The translations under genes were made by a program, and so were the position numbers. A stretch of DNA of 64,000 bases from Flavobacterium caeni (GTDB lineage: Bacteria > Bacteroidota > Bacteroidia > Flavobacteriales > Flavobacteriaceae). Each line of letters starts with the position of its first letter. Position 1 is the first letter of the stretch. Below are positions 8,501 to 17,900 of this stretch, in pieces. The DNA lies in contig NZ_FMVF01000004.1 in NCBI RefSeq assembly GCF_900101895.1, positions 186,001 through 250,000 of the forward strand, given 5' to 3'. The notes below the pieces were generated by a model. That model did no database searches. It had not been told where the DNA came from and saw only the letters and a list, made by a program, of their open reading frames with translations.

Positions 8501-10390
8501 ACCGGGACGAACAATGGTGTGACCATCGATACGCGTAACGGAAATGCCGAATTGCCGAACGGAATAGCAACCTACAATGTCCGCAACCTGCCCGCGGTAG
8601 ACAACTTGCGCGTCAGGATTACGCTGGCGATAGATCGTGCAGACGAGGTTTGGGCGATAGACGACATCAAAATCGAAGGACAAATGCCCGTGGCCACCTC
8701 ATGGACCGGAGCAACCTGGTCGGCCGGGCCACCTTCGCCGACGGTCAAGGCCATTATCGACGCGCCATACGATACGGGTACTTGGGGTAGTTTCAGGACC
8801 TGTCAATGCCAGGTCAATTCAGGCGATGTGTTGACAATCAACGGCAATACGTATGTGGAAATCCAAGACAATTTGCGCAATCTTGGGACTGTGAATATCG
8901 AAAGTTCAGGCAGCTTGGTGCAGGTCAACAGTTTTGCCGACAACACGGGTGCGATCAATGTGGCACGAACCGCAACCATCAAAGCACAGGACTATGTATA
9001 TTGGTCTGCTCCTGTAGACGGGTTTTCTGTTACGGGCGTATCGGCTGCAACGCCAGCGGGAGCCGTTTTCCATTGGATTCCAACGCAGGGCGGTAATTTT
9101 GGAATTTGGGGCAATACGACGCAAAGCATGATTGCCGGTAAAGGCTATATCGTTCGCAGCCCGAACGGATGGTCGTCCAGCGCGGCCCCGTTTACCGCTA
9201 ATTTTTCGGGAATACCGAACAATGGCGACATTACGCCATCCATTGAGCGCGGAAGCTACACCGGCGCGCCTTATCCGAGCCCGACCAACGCTGCGGTGAT
9301 GGTCACCAACCAGGACGACAACTGGAACTTGCTGGGCAATCCGTATCCGAGTTCGATCCGTGCGTTGGATTTCCTGAACGCCAACACCAACATCGAAGGG
9401 GCGGTTCGCTTGTGGACACACGGCGCTTTGCCGAGTACGGGCGTCACCGATCCGTTTTACAACAACTTCATGTACAACTACAATTCGAACGATTATATCG
9501 TATACAACGGCACTGCTACTACCAGCGGACCGGCCGGATTTAACGGCTACATCGCTTCGGGACAAGGGTTTTTCGTGCAAATGGATGACGGCGCGGCCGA
9601 TACGCAAACCGTCACGTTCAACAACACCATGCGCAGCAGAACCTATGGCAACGCACAGTTTTACAGACAGGCCGCAAACCAAACCGAATCGGAACGCGCG
9701 CTCGACGGAGAGCAGGAGCGCAGCCGTGTTTGGCTTGATCTGGTGGGGCCTACGCAATTGGTAAGCCGTGCGGTTGTGGGTTACGTCAACGGTGCTACAC
9801 TCGAAAAAGACCGACTGTACGATGCTTTTGGCCGACTGGACGGCGGACAAAATTTTTACAGCTTAATTGGCGAACAACCTATGGCCATCCAAGGACGCCC
9901 GTTGCCGGTGGATGAAAACGATAAAGTGCCTGTGGGCTTCAATGTAACACAGGCCGGAACCTACAAAATAGCCATTGCGGCGGTAGACGGCGTTTTCGAT
10001 ACGATGTTCCCGATTTACCTTGAAGATAAAACGCTGGGTATTGTCCATGATTTAAAGCAATCTGCCTACGAGTTTTTGGCTTCGCCTGGAAGGGTCGATG
10101 CGCGTTTTGTTTTGCGTTACACGAACCAGTTGTTGGGCAACGACCAGTTTGAGACCGAAGCCAGTGGTGTGGCGGTGATTGCCGACAACCAAACGCTTTC
10201 GATCAAATCTTACCGCGAACCCATTGCCCAGGTAACGGTGTTTGATTTGACTGGACGCGAAATCGCGCAACGCAACGACATTTACACGAACGAAACCCAA
10301 ATCGCAGGTATGCAGGTCCAGCGACAAGCCCTGATTGTCAAGATCGTGTTGCAGGACGGCAAGGTGGTTGTGCGTAAAGTATTGTTATAA
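5546..10390 (+). CDS. Large secreted multidomain protein (lamin-tail, FN3-like, ASH repeats, T9SS)
   Basis: Predicted T9SS-exported protein of 1614 residues. Order: signal peptide MKLKFLFFALLVSALSFGQ; lamin-tail-like domain (about 20-180; VVISQYIETTSG, KGIEIFN); two FN3-like regions (about 200-440); three ASH/choice-of-anchor D domains (about 448-832), each ending near NDDSDENPYNF or an equivalent; a jelly-roll-like segment beginning CSYNAVQTLFVQDFE (about 835-1050); and the C-terminal module shared with the 2757, 10594 and 14934 genes (YWSAPVDG, LLGNPYPSSIRALDF, FNNTMRS). The end, VTVFDLTGREIAQRND to VVVRKVLL, resembles a type A sorting domain. The longest frame begins with a TTG one codon before ATG 5546; ATG gives the cleaner signal peptide. 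It is flanked by its own promoter and terminator. Its role, adhesion or matrix, is not shown by sequence. Confidence 0.82.
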   Translation: MKLKFLFFALLVSALSFGQSVVISQYIETTSGTTPKGIEIFNVTASDIVFSATNNIRVYQGNSGATCTLIAAIDINVGTLRAGEVWVIGTNDLTTYATTNGTGISGTTDYNFLFNGDDAVRIDLGGVTQDMIGVCGGGDPGTAWTGGGVSTANNNIQIIDGLCTGDPDGWTDPSTRYTTVAGGTVMTGFGNPPASCTTPCTTPTSQASGIAIANTTVGGTDISWTPGATATGSIVVIRPSASPDVLPVNGTNYNPSTAWGTAGQINVNNRVVYRSNGSSVTGITGLTPETPYTITVYAYNGSGTNICYNTTTPEAVFFVTLAAEPTGHSASFTCLTASSTQINLTFNAANTIGGDGYVILYRIGGVPTGVPTDGAMYPAGTVFGNATVHGYTSNVGTTTTYSVTGLNAGTVYHFLLVPYAAYLSDPSTMNYRTSATIPTTSCNTTIGPEINVRGVIGANPTIADGDTTPQGTDNTLFANIVIPGNQAKNFRIENNGNALLNITSITMVGGNTGDFAVSGITLPTTIAAGASLDFTVTFAPLAAGTRTTTLTIANDDSDENPYNFMIRGTGTLTALVDINVLGNGQSIPDNSIYPQGTNHTAFGVATVGVTTVVRTFTIENIGSTALTLTGSPYVQITGPHASMFTVTAQPASNTIAGSTSLTFDITFNPTGPGAKNATVVIANDDSDENPYNFNISGTAKGANNIYVYGNGNDVNKGATTTTETNLTHFGGVAVTTGVKQNTFVISNLSGSTVYFGGVTISGPDAAMFSVISQPTNNGLGSGNSSSFTINFTPASVGIKNATVSFNVYNNAGLTTPEPVDPIYTFAISGEGIVFTTCSYNAVQTLFVQDFEVAPATPTYGYSYTTDGTVAISGGTYDNGSGPRNSFIGARGFKMAGIGTTSSGNAVETTVITMSPVDVSAYGNINLSMKVGAFRTGTTQGVDVNELVQVETSVDNGVNWSTEAVLRGYSNSRWDFNATGVFNAYYTGTNNGVTIDTRNGNAELPNGIATYNVRNLPAVDNLRVRITLAIDRADEVWAIDDIKIEGQMPVATSWTGATWSAGPPSPTVKAIIDAPYDTGTWGSFRTCQCQVNSGDVLTINGNTYVEIQDNLRNLGTVNIESSGSLVQVNSFADNTGAINVARTATIKAQDYVYWSAPVDGFSVTGVSAATPAGAVFHWIPTQGGNFGIWGNTTQSMIAGKGYIVRSPNGWSSSAAPFTANFSGIPNNGDITPSIERGSYTGAPYPSPTNAAVMVTNQDDNWNLLGNPYPSSIRALDFLNANTNIEGAVRLWTHGALPSTGVTDPFYNNFMYNYNSNDYIVYNGTATTSGPAGFNGYIASGQGFFVQMDDGAADTQTVTFNNTMRSRTYGNAQFYRQAANQTESERALDGEQERSRVWLDLVGPTQLVSRAVVGYVNGATLEKDRLYDAFGRLDGGQNFYSLIGEQPMAIQGRPLPVDENDKVPVGFNVTQAGTYKIAIAAVDGVFDTMFPIYLEDKTLGIVHDLKQSAYEFLASPGRVDARFVLRYTNQLLGNDQFETEASGVAVIADNQTLSIKSYREPIAQVTVFDLTGREIAQRNDIYTNETQIAGMQVQRQALIVKIVLQDGKVVVRKVLL

Positions 10391-10416
10391 TCAATTGATT
10401 TACAAATAGTTTTTGT

Positions 10417-10445
10417 AAGCCTTGTCCTAGGACAAGGCTTTTTGC
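10417..10445 (+). terminator. Intrinsic terminator
   Basis: A perfect 24-nt palindrome (10417-10440; half-site AAGCCTTGTCCT) followed by TTTTTG, 27 bases after the stop of the 5546 gene. Confidence 0.8.
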
Positions 10446-10530
10446 ATTGGAGGCGACGTGTATTTTGTCGGTTTTTTGTGTAGATTGTCGATTTGCTGAT
10501 TTGCCTAACTTCCTGTAAATCTTTTATTTG

Positions 10531-10538
10531 TATGTTTG
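10531..10538 (+). promoter_or_regulatory. Candidate -7 element upstream of the 10594 gene
   Basis: TATGTTTG matches TAnnTTTG 55 bases before ATG 10594. No well-placed TTTG -33 element is seen (the nearest is 27 bases upstream), so support is modest. Confidence 0.35.
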
Positions 10539-10593
10539 TTGGTTGAATGTCTGCATTTACAGGCGTTTACGTCACAAATCCTACTTTGTTTTT

Positions 10594-13500
10594 ATGAAAA
10601 ATAAACTACTATTCGCCAGTCTAATGCTACTCGGAACCTTGCAGTTTACCCGTGCACAGGTTTCGATCACCAATGCTGCGCCCACGGCTACGGTGAACTT
10701 CTCCAACACGATGCAGACATCGGTGGGGACCAATCCAAGTACAAGATTCGAAGGAGATGGGTTTCAACCCAATCCCACCCTTGCCGGACGTTTGAACTCC
10801 AATGCGTGGGAAGTCAAGGGATGGAGTTTCGGCAACTGTTTGTTTGGCGGAACGCAAACCGTCGACGATTTCGGCCGCGGATCATCGGCAGGCGGTGTGG
10901 TAACCCCAGGGATTTATGCCTATACCGACTTACCGGCTACCGTAGCCAATCCGGCGATGCTTATCCAGCCCGGTGACGCAGGCGATTTCGATCCGGGATC
11001 CATCACCTTGCGCATCCGCAACAACGGAACGACCAACCTGACGCAAATTGCGATCGATTACAATCTTTTTGTACGCAACGACCAGAACTCTTCAAGCTCG
11101 TTTAACTTTTCGCACTCTGCCGACAACGTCGTTTTTGTAAACGAACCGCTGCTGGACTATACTTCTCCCGACGTTGCCGACGCTTTTCAATGGGTCAATA
11201 TTGGAATCGCGCCGTCGCGCACCTGCGTCATCAACGGTCTGAACATTGCGCCCGGCGGTTACTACTACGTCCGCTGGACCTCGGGCTTGGTATCGGGTAC
11301 CGGTGAGTGTGACGAATTTGGTTTAGACGACATCGTGATTTCGGGAACCTATGGTGCGCCTGCGCCCGAAATCAATGTAACGGCCTACGGCAACACCTTG
11401 CTCAGCGGCGATGTTACGCCAACGGTAGTCGAGGGGACGGAGTATGCACCCAGCTATGCGCCCATGTCTACATTGCTTACCACGCTGCAAATTACTTATA
11501 CAATACAGAATTTAGGCGGATTGCCGCTCAACGTTTCGGCCATTACCGTGACCGGACCGCATCCGACCGATTTTACCGTTCCAGCGGTCACTTTGGGGGC
11601 TATTCCCGCGGCTTCGGCCACCATCAGTACCATCTCGTTTAACGTCATTTTCGACCCAAGCCAGCCCGGTCTTCGTCAAGCGCGTATCAACATTTTTAGC
11701 GACGATGCCAATGAGAATCCGTACTTTTTTGATGTTCAAGGCTATGGTGTTATTCCTCTTCCCGACATTAGGTTGAATGGGGCAACGGCGCCCAACACGA
11801 GTATCATCACCGACAATAGTATGATTCCGAACGTGAACAACTGTACCTTGTTTTCTGCGCAACCCGTGGGCGGCGCCGGAGAGATAAAATCATTCGCTAT
11901 ACGTAACGATTGTCCGTACAATGCGCCGTTGTTGTTAACTGATCCGAGCCCGTACATCACGATCAGTGGCGCAAATCCGGCCGATTTCACACTTCAGACC
12001 ATTCCGTCTTCAAACAGCATCAACCCGGGCTTCGTTAGAAACTTCTCGATCCAGTTTTTACCGACGGGAACAGGCATCCGAACCGCATTGGTCACCATTC
12101 CCAACAACGATCCCGATGCAGAGAACCCGTTTACATTCCTCATCCAGGGAACGGGTGTTGCCGCAGAGATGGACGTCACGGGCAATGCACAGCCAGTAGT
12201 GAGCGGAAGTACGACGCCTTCGTTCGTGAACCATACCTTTTTCGATTACCTCAACATCAACACAGGCCAACTCGACAGGACGTTTACCATCATCAACAAT
12301 GGAAATGTCATACTGAACATTGGTGCACCCACATTAACAGGAGCGAACGCGGCTGATTTTTCGGTCATCACGGCACCACCGGCGACATTGGCCATTGGCG
12401 CCTCCACGACATTTACTATCCGATTCGATCCATCTGCCGTGGGGCTTAGGACGGCCATCGTCAATATCGTCAACAGCGATTTAAATGAAAACCCATACAC
12501 GTTTGCTGTTAGTGGTTATGGTTTGGATTACATCCCCTGTGCATTTGAACCCATTCAAACATTGGGTGTACAAGATTTTGAAACCGTTCCAGCAACACCC
12601 GCTTGGACTTACACCGCTACGGGAAGTACTATTGGTGCAGGAACAGCGTTCGGTGCAACCGGCGACGGCGGTGTTTCGAGCCGATTTGTTGGAGCGCGAA
12701 GTTTACAGGTGGTTAACGGAACCGGGGTGGTTACCATGGCCAATATCAACACGACTGCTTATAGCGTGGTCGAGTTGAGTTTGAGATTGGCTTCACTTTC
12801 TACTACGGCGGTCGAAGGGAGTGATGTGGGCGATCGTGTAATGGTTTCGGTGAGCACCAATGGTGGCACAACTTGGTCTAACGAAATAGACGTATTGGGC
12901 AACACCAACGCCAAATGGAGTTTTACGTCGGGCACTGGAATTGCCTCGGGCATTTATGATGGCGACAACGTAGTTACGACATTTAACGCTGGAGCCAGCG
13001 GGTTCTTGACAACTGATGGATTCAGTACATTGCAATTGACAGGACTTCCCAAATCGGCGACTTTGGCCATTCGGATTTCGATGACCAACAACAGTGCAAC
13101 CGAAATTTGGGCGCTCGACAATGTGACATTGTTCGGACGCCGCGAAATGTCGACCACTTGGAACGGAACGGCATGGAACCCGAGCGCACCTACGCCTACG
13201 GTAAAGGCCATCATCGACGGAAATTACAACACAGCAACCGATGGCGATTTGAGCAGCTGTAAATGTGAAATCAGGGCTGGCCGTACGGTCACCATAAGTG
13301 GCAATGACTATTTTGACGTCCAAAGCGACGTTGAGAATAGCGGTACGTTGATCGTCGAGAACAACGGTAGCCTCGTACAGCATAATGATTTGGCGACCAA
13401 TCTGGGCGCCATTAGGGTCCGACGACACACGACCGATATGGTCGTTTACGACTACAGCTACTGGTCTTCGCCTGTTGTAGGACAAACATTGGCGGCATTG

Positions 13501-14799
13501 TCGCCGAATACGCTTTGGGATAAGTATTTTAGCTATAGTCCGACCATCGGGAACTGGCAGGTCATTCCGAACGGCACTGCTGTCATGGAAGCAGGCAAAG
13601 GCTATATCATTCGCGCACCTCAAGGCTTTAACAGTACGCCGCAACCGTATACTGCGGGTGAGTTTGTTGGTGTGCCGAACAATGGATTTATCCAAACGCC
13701 AATTATTGTTGGGGCGAGCAACATGAACCTGATAGGTAACCCCTATGCCTCGGCAATCAGCGCAAATGCATTTTTGTCGAATGCGGCCAATACAGGGGTG
13801 GTAGAAGGAACTATTTACTTGTGGACGCACAACACACCAATCACAGCCTACCAATACAATTCGAATGATTACGCCGTATACAATTTTTCGGGGAGTGTCG
13901 CTACACGGGCGGCCCTGGCTACTGGGTTGAACATGAATATTCCAAACGGAAATATCGCTTCGGGACAAGGATTTTTTATCAAGGGCTTGGCCAACGGCGA
14001 CGCGGTGTTCAACAACAGTATGCGTATTACCGGAGGCAACAACCAGTTCTTTAGGATGGCCACCGCCAACAATGAACGAACATCATCGGTACAGAGCGAT
14101 ACGCCTGATGCCATCGAAGGCATCGAGAAAAACCGCGTCTGGCTCAATTTGACCAACGACCAGGGTGCATTCAAACAAACCCTTATCGGTTATATCGAAG
14201 GCGCTACCAACGGCTTAGACCGCGGATTCGACGGTGAGTTGTTCAACGCCAATAATTTTGTAAGCCTGTATTCTATCGTCGACGACAAGACCATGGCCAT
14301 TCAAGGCAGGTCCTTGCCATTCCATGAAGACGACACCGTTGCGCTGGGCTACTATGCCGCTTTTGCCGGTGTTTTTGAAATCGAAATCGACCATACCGAT
14401 GGTCTTTTGGATTCGCAAAACATTTACCTCGAAGACCGATTGCTGCAAGTGGTGCACGACTTGAAACAATCTGCCTACAGTTTCCAGACGGCGCAAGGTA
14501 GTTTTAACGACAGGTTCGTGGTGCGTTATGAAAATGAGACGCTAGCGACCAGTAGTTTCGCAGGAACGGCCAATGCGGTTTTGGTGACGGTCAAAGACAG
14601 ACAAATCAATTTGTTCTCGCAACAAGCACCGCTCAAATCCGTAGCCGTATATGATTTGCTCGGCAGGGAGTTGTACCGCAACGACAAGCTCAGCGGGCAG
14701 CGTTTCACGATCGACCATCTTAATAGCGCGCAACAAGCCTTGGTTGTTAAGGTTATGTTAGAAAATGGCGCGGTAGCCAACCGAAAAGTACTGTTTTAG
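10594..14799 (+). CDS. Large secreted ASH-repeat protein with T9SS module
   Basis: Predicted T9SS-exported protein of 1401 residues and a close architectural relative of the 5546 product. Signal peptide MKNKLLFASLMLLGTLQFTRAQ; an N-terminal jelly-roll-like domain (about 22-255); three ASH/choice-of-anchor D domains (about 259-645, each opening with E-I/M-x-V or D-I-R-L and closing near NPYFFDVQGYG, NPFTFLIQGTG, NPYTFAVSGYG); a second jelly-roll segment (from CAFEPIQTLGVQDFE); then the shared C-terminal module (YWSSPVVGQTLAALSPNTL, LIGNPYASAISANAF, IYLWTHN, FFIKGLANG, FNNSMRI). It ends with VAVYDLLGRELYRND to ANRKVLF, type A-like. The longest frame starts at 10528, but those 22 codons lack signal-peptide character; ATG 10594 is preferred. 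Confidence 0.82.
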   Translation: MKNKLLFASLMLLGTLQFTRAQVSITNAAPTATVNFSNTMQTSVGTNPSTRFEGDGFQPNPTLAGRLNSNAWEVKGWSFGNCLFGGTQTVDDFGRGSSAGGVVTPGIYAYTDLPATVANPAMLIQPGDAGDFDPGSITLRIRNNGTTNLTQIAIDYNLFVRNDQNSSSSFNFSHSADNVVFVNEPLLDYTSPDVADAFQWVNIGIAPSRTCVINGLNIAPGGYYYVRWTSGLVSGTGECDEFGLDDIVISGTYGAPAPEINVTAYGNTLLSGDVTPTVVEGTEYAPSYAPMSTLLTTLQITYTIQNLGGLPLNVSAITVTGPHPTDFTVPAVTLGAIPAASATISTISFNVIFDPSQPGLRQARINIFSDDANENPYFFDVQGYGVIPLPDIRLNGATAPNTSIITDNSMIPNVNNCTLFSAQPVGGAGEIKSFAIRNDCPYNAPLLLTDPSPYITISGANPADFTLQTIPSSNSINPGFVRNFSIQFLPTGTGIRTALVTIPNNDPDAENPFTFLIQGTGVAAEMDVTGNAQPVVSGSTTPSFVNHTFFDYLNINTGQLDRTFTIINNGNVILNIGAPTLTGANAADFSVITAPPATLAIGASTTFTIRFDPSAVGLRTAIVNIVNSDLNENPYTFAVSGYGLDYIPCAFEPIQTLGVQDFETVPATPAWTYTATGSTIGAGTAFGATGDGGVSSRFVGARSLQVVNGTGVVTMANINTTAYSVVELSLRLASLSTTAVEGSDVGDRVMVSVSTNGGTTWSNEIDVLGNTNAKWSFTSGTGIASGIYDGDNVVTTFNAGASGFLTTDGFSTLQLTGLPKSATLAIRISMTNNSATEIWALDNVTLFGRREMSTTWNGTAWNPSAPTPTVKAIIDGNYNTATDGDLSSCKCEIRAGRTVTISGNDYFDVQSDVENSGTLIVENNGSLVQHNDLATNLGAIRVRRHTTDMVVYDYSYWSSPVVGQTLAALSPNTLWDKYFSYSPTIGNWQVIPNGTAVMEAGKGYIIRAPQGFNSTPQPYTAGEFVGVPNNGFIQTPIIVGASNMNLIGNPYASAISANAFLSNAANTGVVEGTIYLWTHNTPITAYQYNSNDYAVYNFSGSVATRAALATGLNMNIPNGNIASGQGFFIKGLANGDAVFNNSMRITGGNNQFFRMATANNERTSSVQSDTPDAIEGIEKNRVWLNLTNDQGAFKQTLIGYIEGATNGLDRGFDGELFNANNFVSLYSIVDDKTMAIQGRSLPFHEDDTVALGYYAAFAGVFEIEIDHTDGLLDSQNIYLEDRLLQVVHDLKQSAYSFQTAQGSFNDRFVVRYENETLATSSFAGTANAVLVTVKDRQINLFSQQAPLKSVAVYDLLGRELYRNDKLSGQRFTIDHLNSAQQALVVKVMLENGAVANRKVLF

Positions 14800-14820
14800 T
14801 AATTTCAGATATCGATACAG

Positions 14821-14846
14821 AAACCCGGGATTTCCGGGTTTTTTTG
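14821..14846 (+). terminator. Intrinsic terminator
   Basis: AAACCCGG (14821-14828) pairs with CCGGGTTT (14834-14841), followed by a T run, 22 bases after the stop of the 10594 gene. Confidence 0.8.
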
Positions 14847-14933
14847 TGCATTGTCGTAAGATTTTTTGGGTATTAAAGCAACACTTTGTTAATATTAACT
14901 TAATTTTCTTATTTTTATAAAAATACCACATAG

Positions 14934-17900
14934 ATGAAGAAAATTATCCTACTAATCGCTGCGCTGGTCGGTACGCTGTCGCACGCCCAACAAAAGTCGG
15001 TATGGCGCAATGCCAATTTGGCCGAGACCACCCAAAAAAGCTTGGTGAATCGCAGTTCGTCGCCAAGTAATTATCAGATTTTCCAGCTTGATACCGATGC
15101 GTTCCGGACGATGTTGTCGGCTGCACCCATGCGCGGTACGCAGTCGCGGATGTCAAATGTGATCATCGAGCTGCCCAACACCGACGGCAAACTGGAAAAG
15201 TTCCGTGTCAAGGAAACACCTTGCATGGAGCCCGAATTGGCTGCGAAATTCCCAATGATCAAGGCCTACGCGGCCCAAGGAATCGACGACCCGACGGCCG
15301 TCGCGCGGTTCACCGTCACCCAATTCGGTCTGCACAGCATGACGATGTCTGGCGGTAAAAGCACGGTTTTTATTGATCCGTATACCATAGATCAATCATA
15401 CTATATGGTGTACGACCGACATTCGATAGGCGCCGATGCCCAAGATTTTGAATGTCTCACCGCCGATTTCGATCAAGCCGACCGAAACGCCAATGCCAAT
15501 GTCAATGCGCCACTGCATACCGATGATCAAGCATTGCGCACCTATCGCTTGGCGCAATCCTGTACGGGAGAGTACGGGACCATTTTTAAAGGTACGGGTA
15601 CTATTGCCCAGCAAAAGGCCAACGTCCAGGCGCAAATGGCCATCACGATGACCCGTGTAAACGGGGTGTATGAAAAAGACCTCGCCATAACGATGGTCTT
15701 TGTGGCCAACAACGACCAGATCATTTACCTCGACGCAGGCACCGATCCGTGGTCGGGCGAATACAACACCCAGACGGCCCAAACCATCGACGCCGTCATT
15801 GGGGTGAACAATTACGACATCGGACACAATTTCAACACAACGGGTGGTGGCAACGCAGGTTGTATCGGTTGTGTATGCGCCTCGACCTCGCAAAGCGGTT
15901 TTCACAAAGGCAGGGGTTATACCGGCCGGTCCAATCCCACTGGCGATGCGTTCGACATCGACTATGTTGCGCACGAGATGGGGCACCAATTCGGCGGTTA
16001 CCACACCCAAAGCAACAACAGTTGCCGTTCGGGAAATCAAACCGAAGTAGAGCCCGGGAGCGCCTCAACCATCATGGGGTATGCGGGCATTTGCGCGGCC
16101 AATGTGCAAAGCAACAGCGACGATTATTTCGCCTACGTGAACATCCGCGACATCATGCAGAATGTAAAATCCGGCGTCAGCTCTTCGTGCGCGCAAATCA
16201 CCGCCATAGACAATCAACCGCCAACGGTGAACGCGGGTGCCGATTACAGGATTCCTAAATCTACACCATTCGTGCTTACCGCGACAGGGTCTGACCCCGA
16301 TAGCGATGTGCTCACCTATTGTTGGGAGCAACGCGATCCCGAAGCGGTCCTGCCTTCTTCGCAAAACAATGCAGCGCCTACCTCGACCAGGACCGCAGGA
16401 CCCATGTTCCGTTCCTTGCCTGGAACGGTGTCGCCGAGCCGTTTTTTTCCGAATATGGCTACGGTACTTGGGGGCGCAACGTCGAACACCTGGGAGGTAT
16501 TGCCTTCGGTGGCACGGATCTTCAATTTTTCGGTGGTGGCACGCGACAACGTAGCGGGCGGCGGCCAAACGGCTTCCGATATAATGGTGGTTGAGGTCGA
16601 TGCCACGGCAGGGCCTTTTGTGGTCAACAGCCCAAATACTGCTGTTTCGTGGGTCGCAGGGGCCAACCAAACCGTCACGTGGAATGTGGCCGGTACCACC
16701 GCCAATGGCATCGACTGCGCCTATGTAGACATCTACCTGTCTACCAACGGCGGGTCTACATTTCCAATTCTGTTGGCCAGCAAAGTCCCCAACGACGGAT
16801 CCGAAACGGTGACTATCCCGAATACGACAGGAACCACCAACCGCATCATGGTCAAGGGGAACGGCAATATTTTCTTCGATGTGTCGAATGCGAACTTTAC
16901 GATAACCGCGCCGGCAGCAAGCTTCTCGGTTGCATTTTCGGGTATCGAGGGCGGTCAAAACAAAGGCGTTTGCCAGGGCAACGTCGCGTCTTTTGATTTT
17001 AACTACGCACCATTGGCAGGATTTTCGGGCACTACGAGTTTTTCTGTGTCGGGCAATCCGGCCGGAACCACTGCCGTGTTTTCGCCGACTTCTGCTACGG
17101 CGGGCGCATCGGTGAATCTTTCTGTGGAGAACACCAGCGGTATTGCTCCGGGATTTTATCCACTGACCGTCACGGCCACTTCGGGTGCCGTCACCAAGAC
17201 CGTCAACTTTTACATGGAGATTATGGACGGCGGATTTTCGACCGTTACCGCGACAAACCCATTGCACGAAGCCTTTGCGGTGCCTGCGTCGGTATCGTTA
17301 CAATGGCCTGCCGATACGGCCGCAACCGCCTATGATTTAGAAGTGGCCACCGACGTCGATTTCACCAATATTTTGGTCGATACCACTGTTACTACCAATA
17401 GCTACGCGCTTTCGGGGCTAAGTGAAAACGCCAACTATTTCTGGCGCGTGTTACCCAAGAATGAAGGTTGCTCGGGTACGCTGAGCGAGATCTTTAGATT
17501 TACGACGGGTTCGCAGCAGTGCGCGCCGTACAACTCGACCAACGTACCGCTCAACATTTCGGCTTCGGGCACGCCCACGGTCAATTCGACGCTTACCATA
17601 CCGTCGGGCAGCAATGTGACGCTTTCGGATGTGAACGTAAGTGTCCAGATTACCCATTCGTGGACAGCCGATCTTACGCTCACCCTGATCAGTCCGTCGG
17701 GCACGCAGGTGCAATTGGTAGCCAACCAATGTACGAACAACGACAACATCAATGCGACTTTCGATGACGCCGGAACTACGCTCATTTGCGGAACAAGCCC
17801 GGCGATCAGCGGAACAATAGCACCGGCGCAGCCGTTGTCGGCGCTGAATGGCCAAACTTCTCAAGGTGTTTGGACACTCCGCGTGAACGACAATGCCTCG

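Noticed and set aside
12793..13968. 391-codon minus-strand open frame
   Set aside because: Antisense to the shared C-terminal module of the 10594 gene; no start context or domain.
16065..17267. 400-codon minus-strand open frame
   Set aside because: Antisense to the 14934 metalloprotease; Arg/His/Gly-rich shadow composition.
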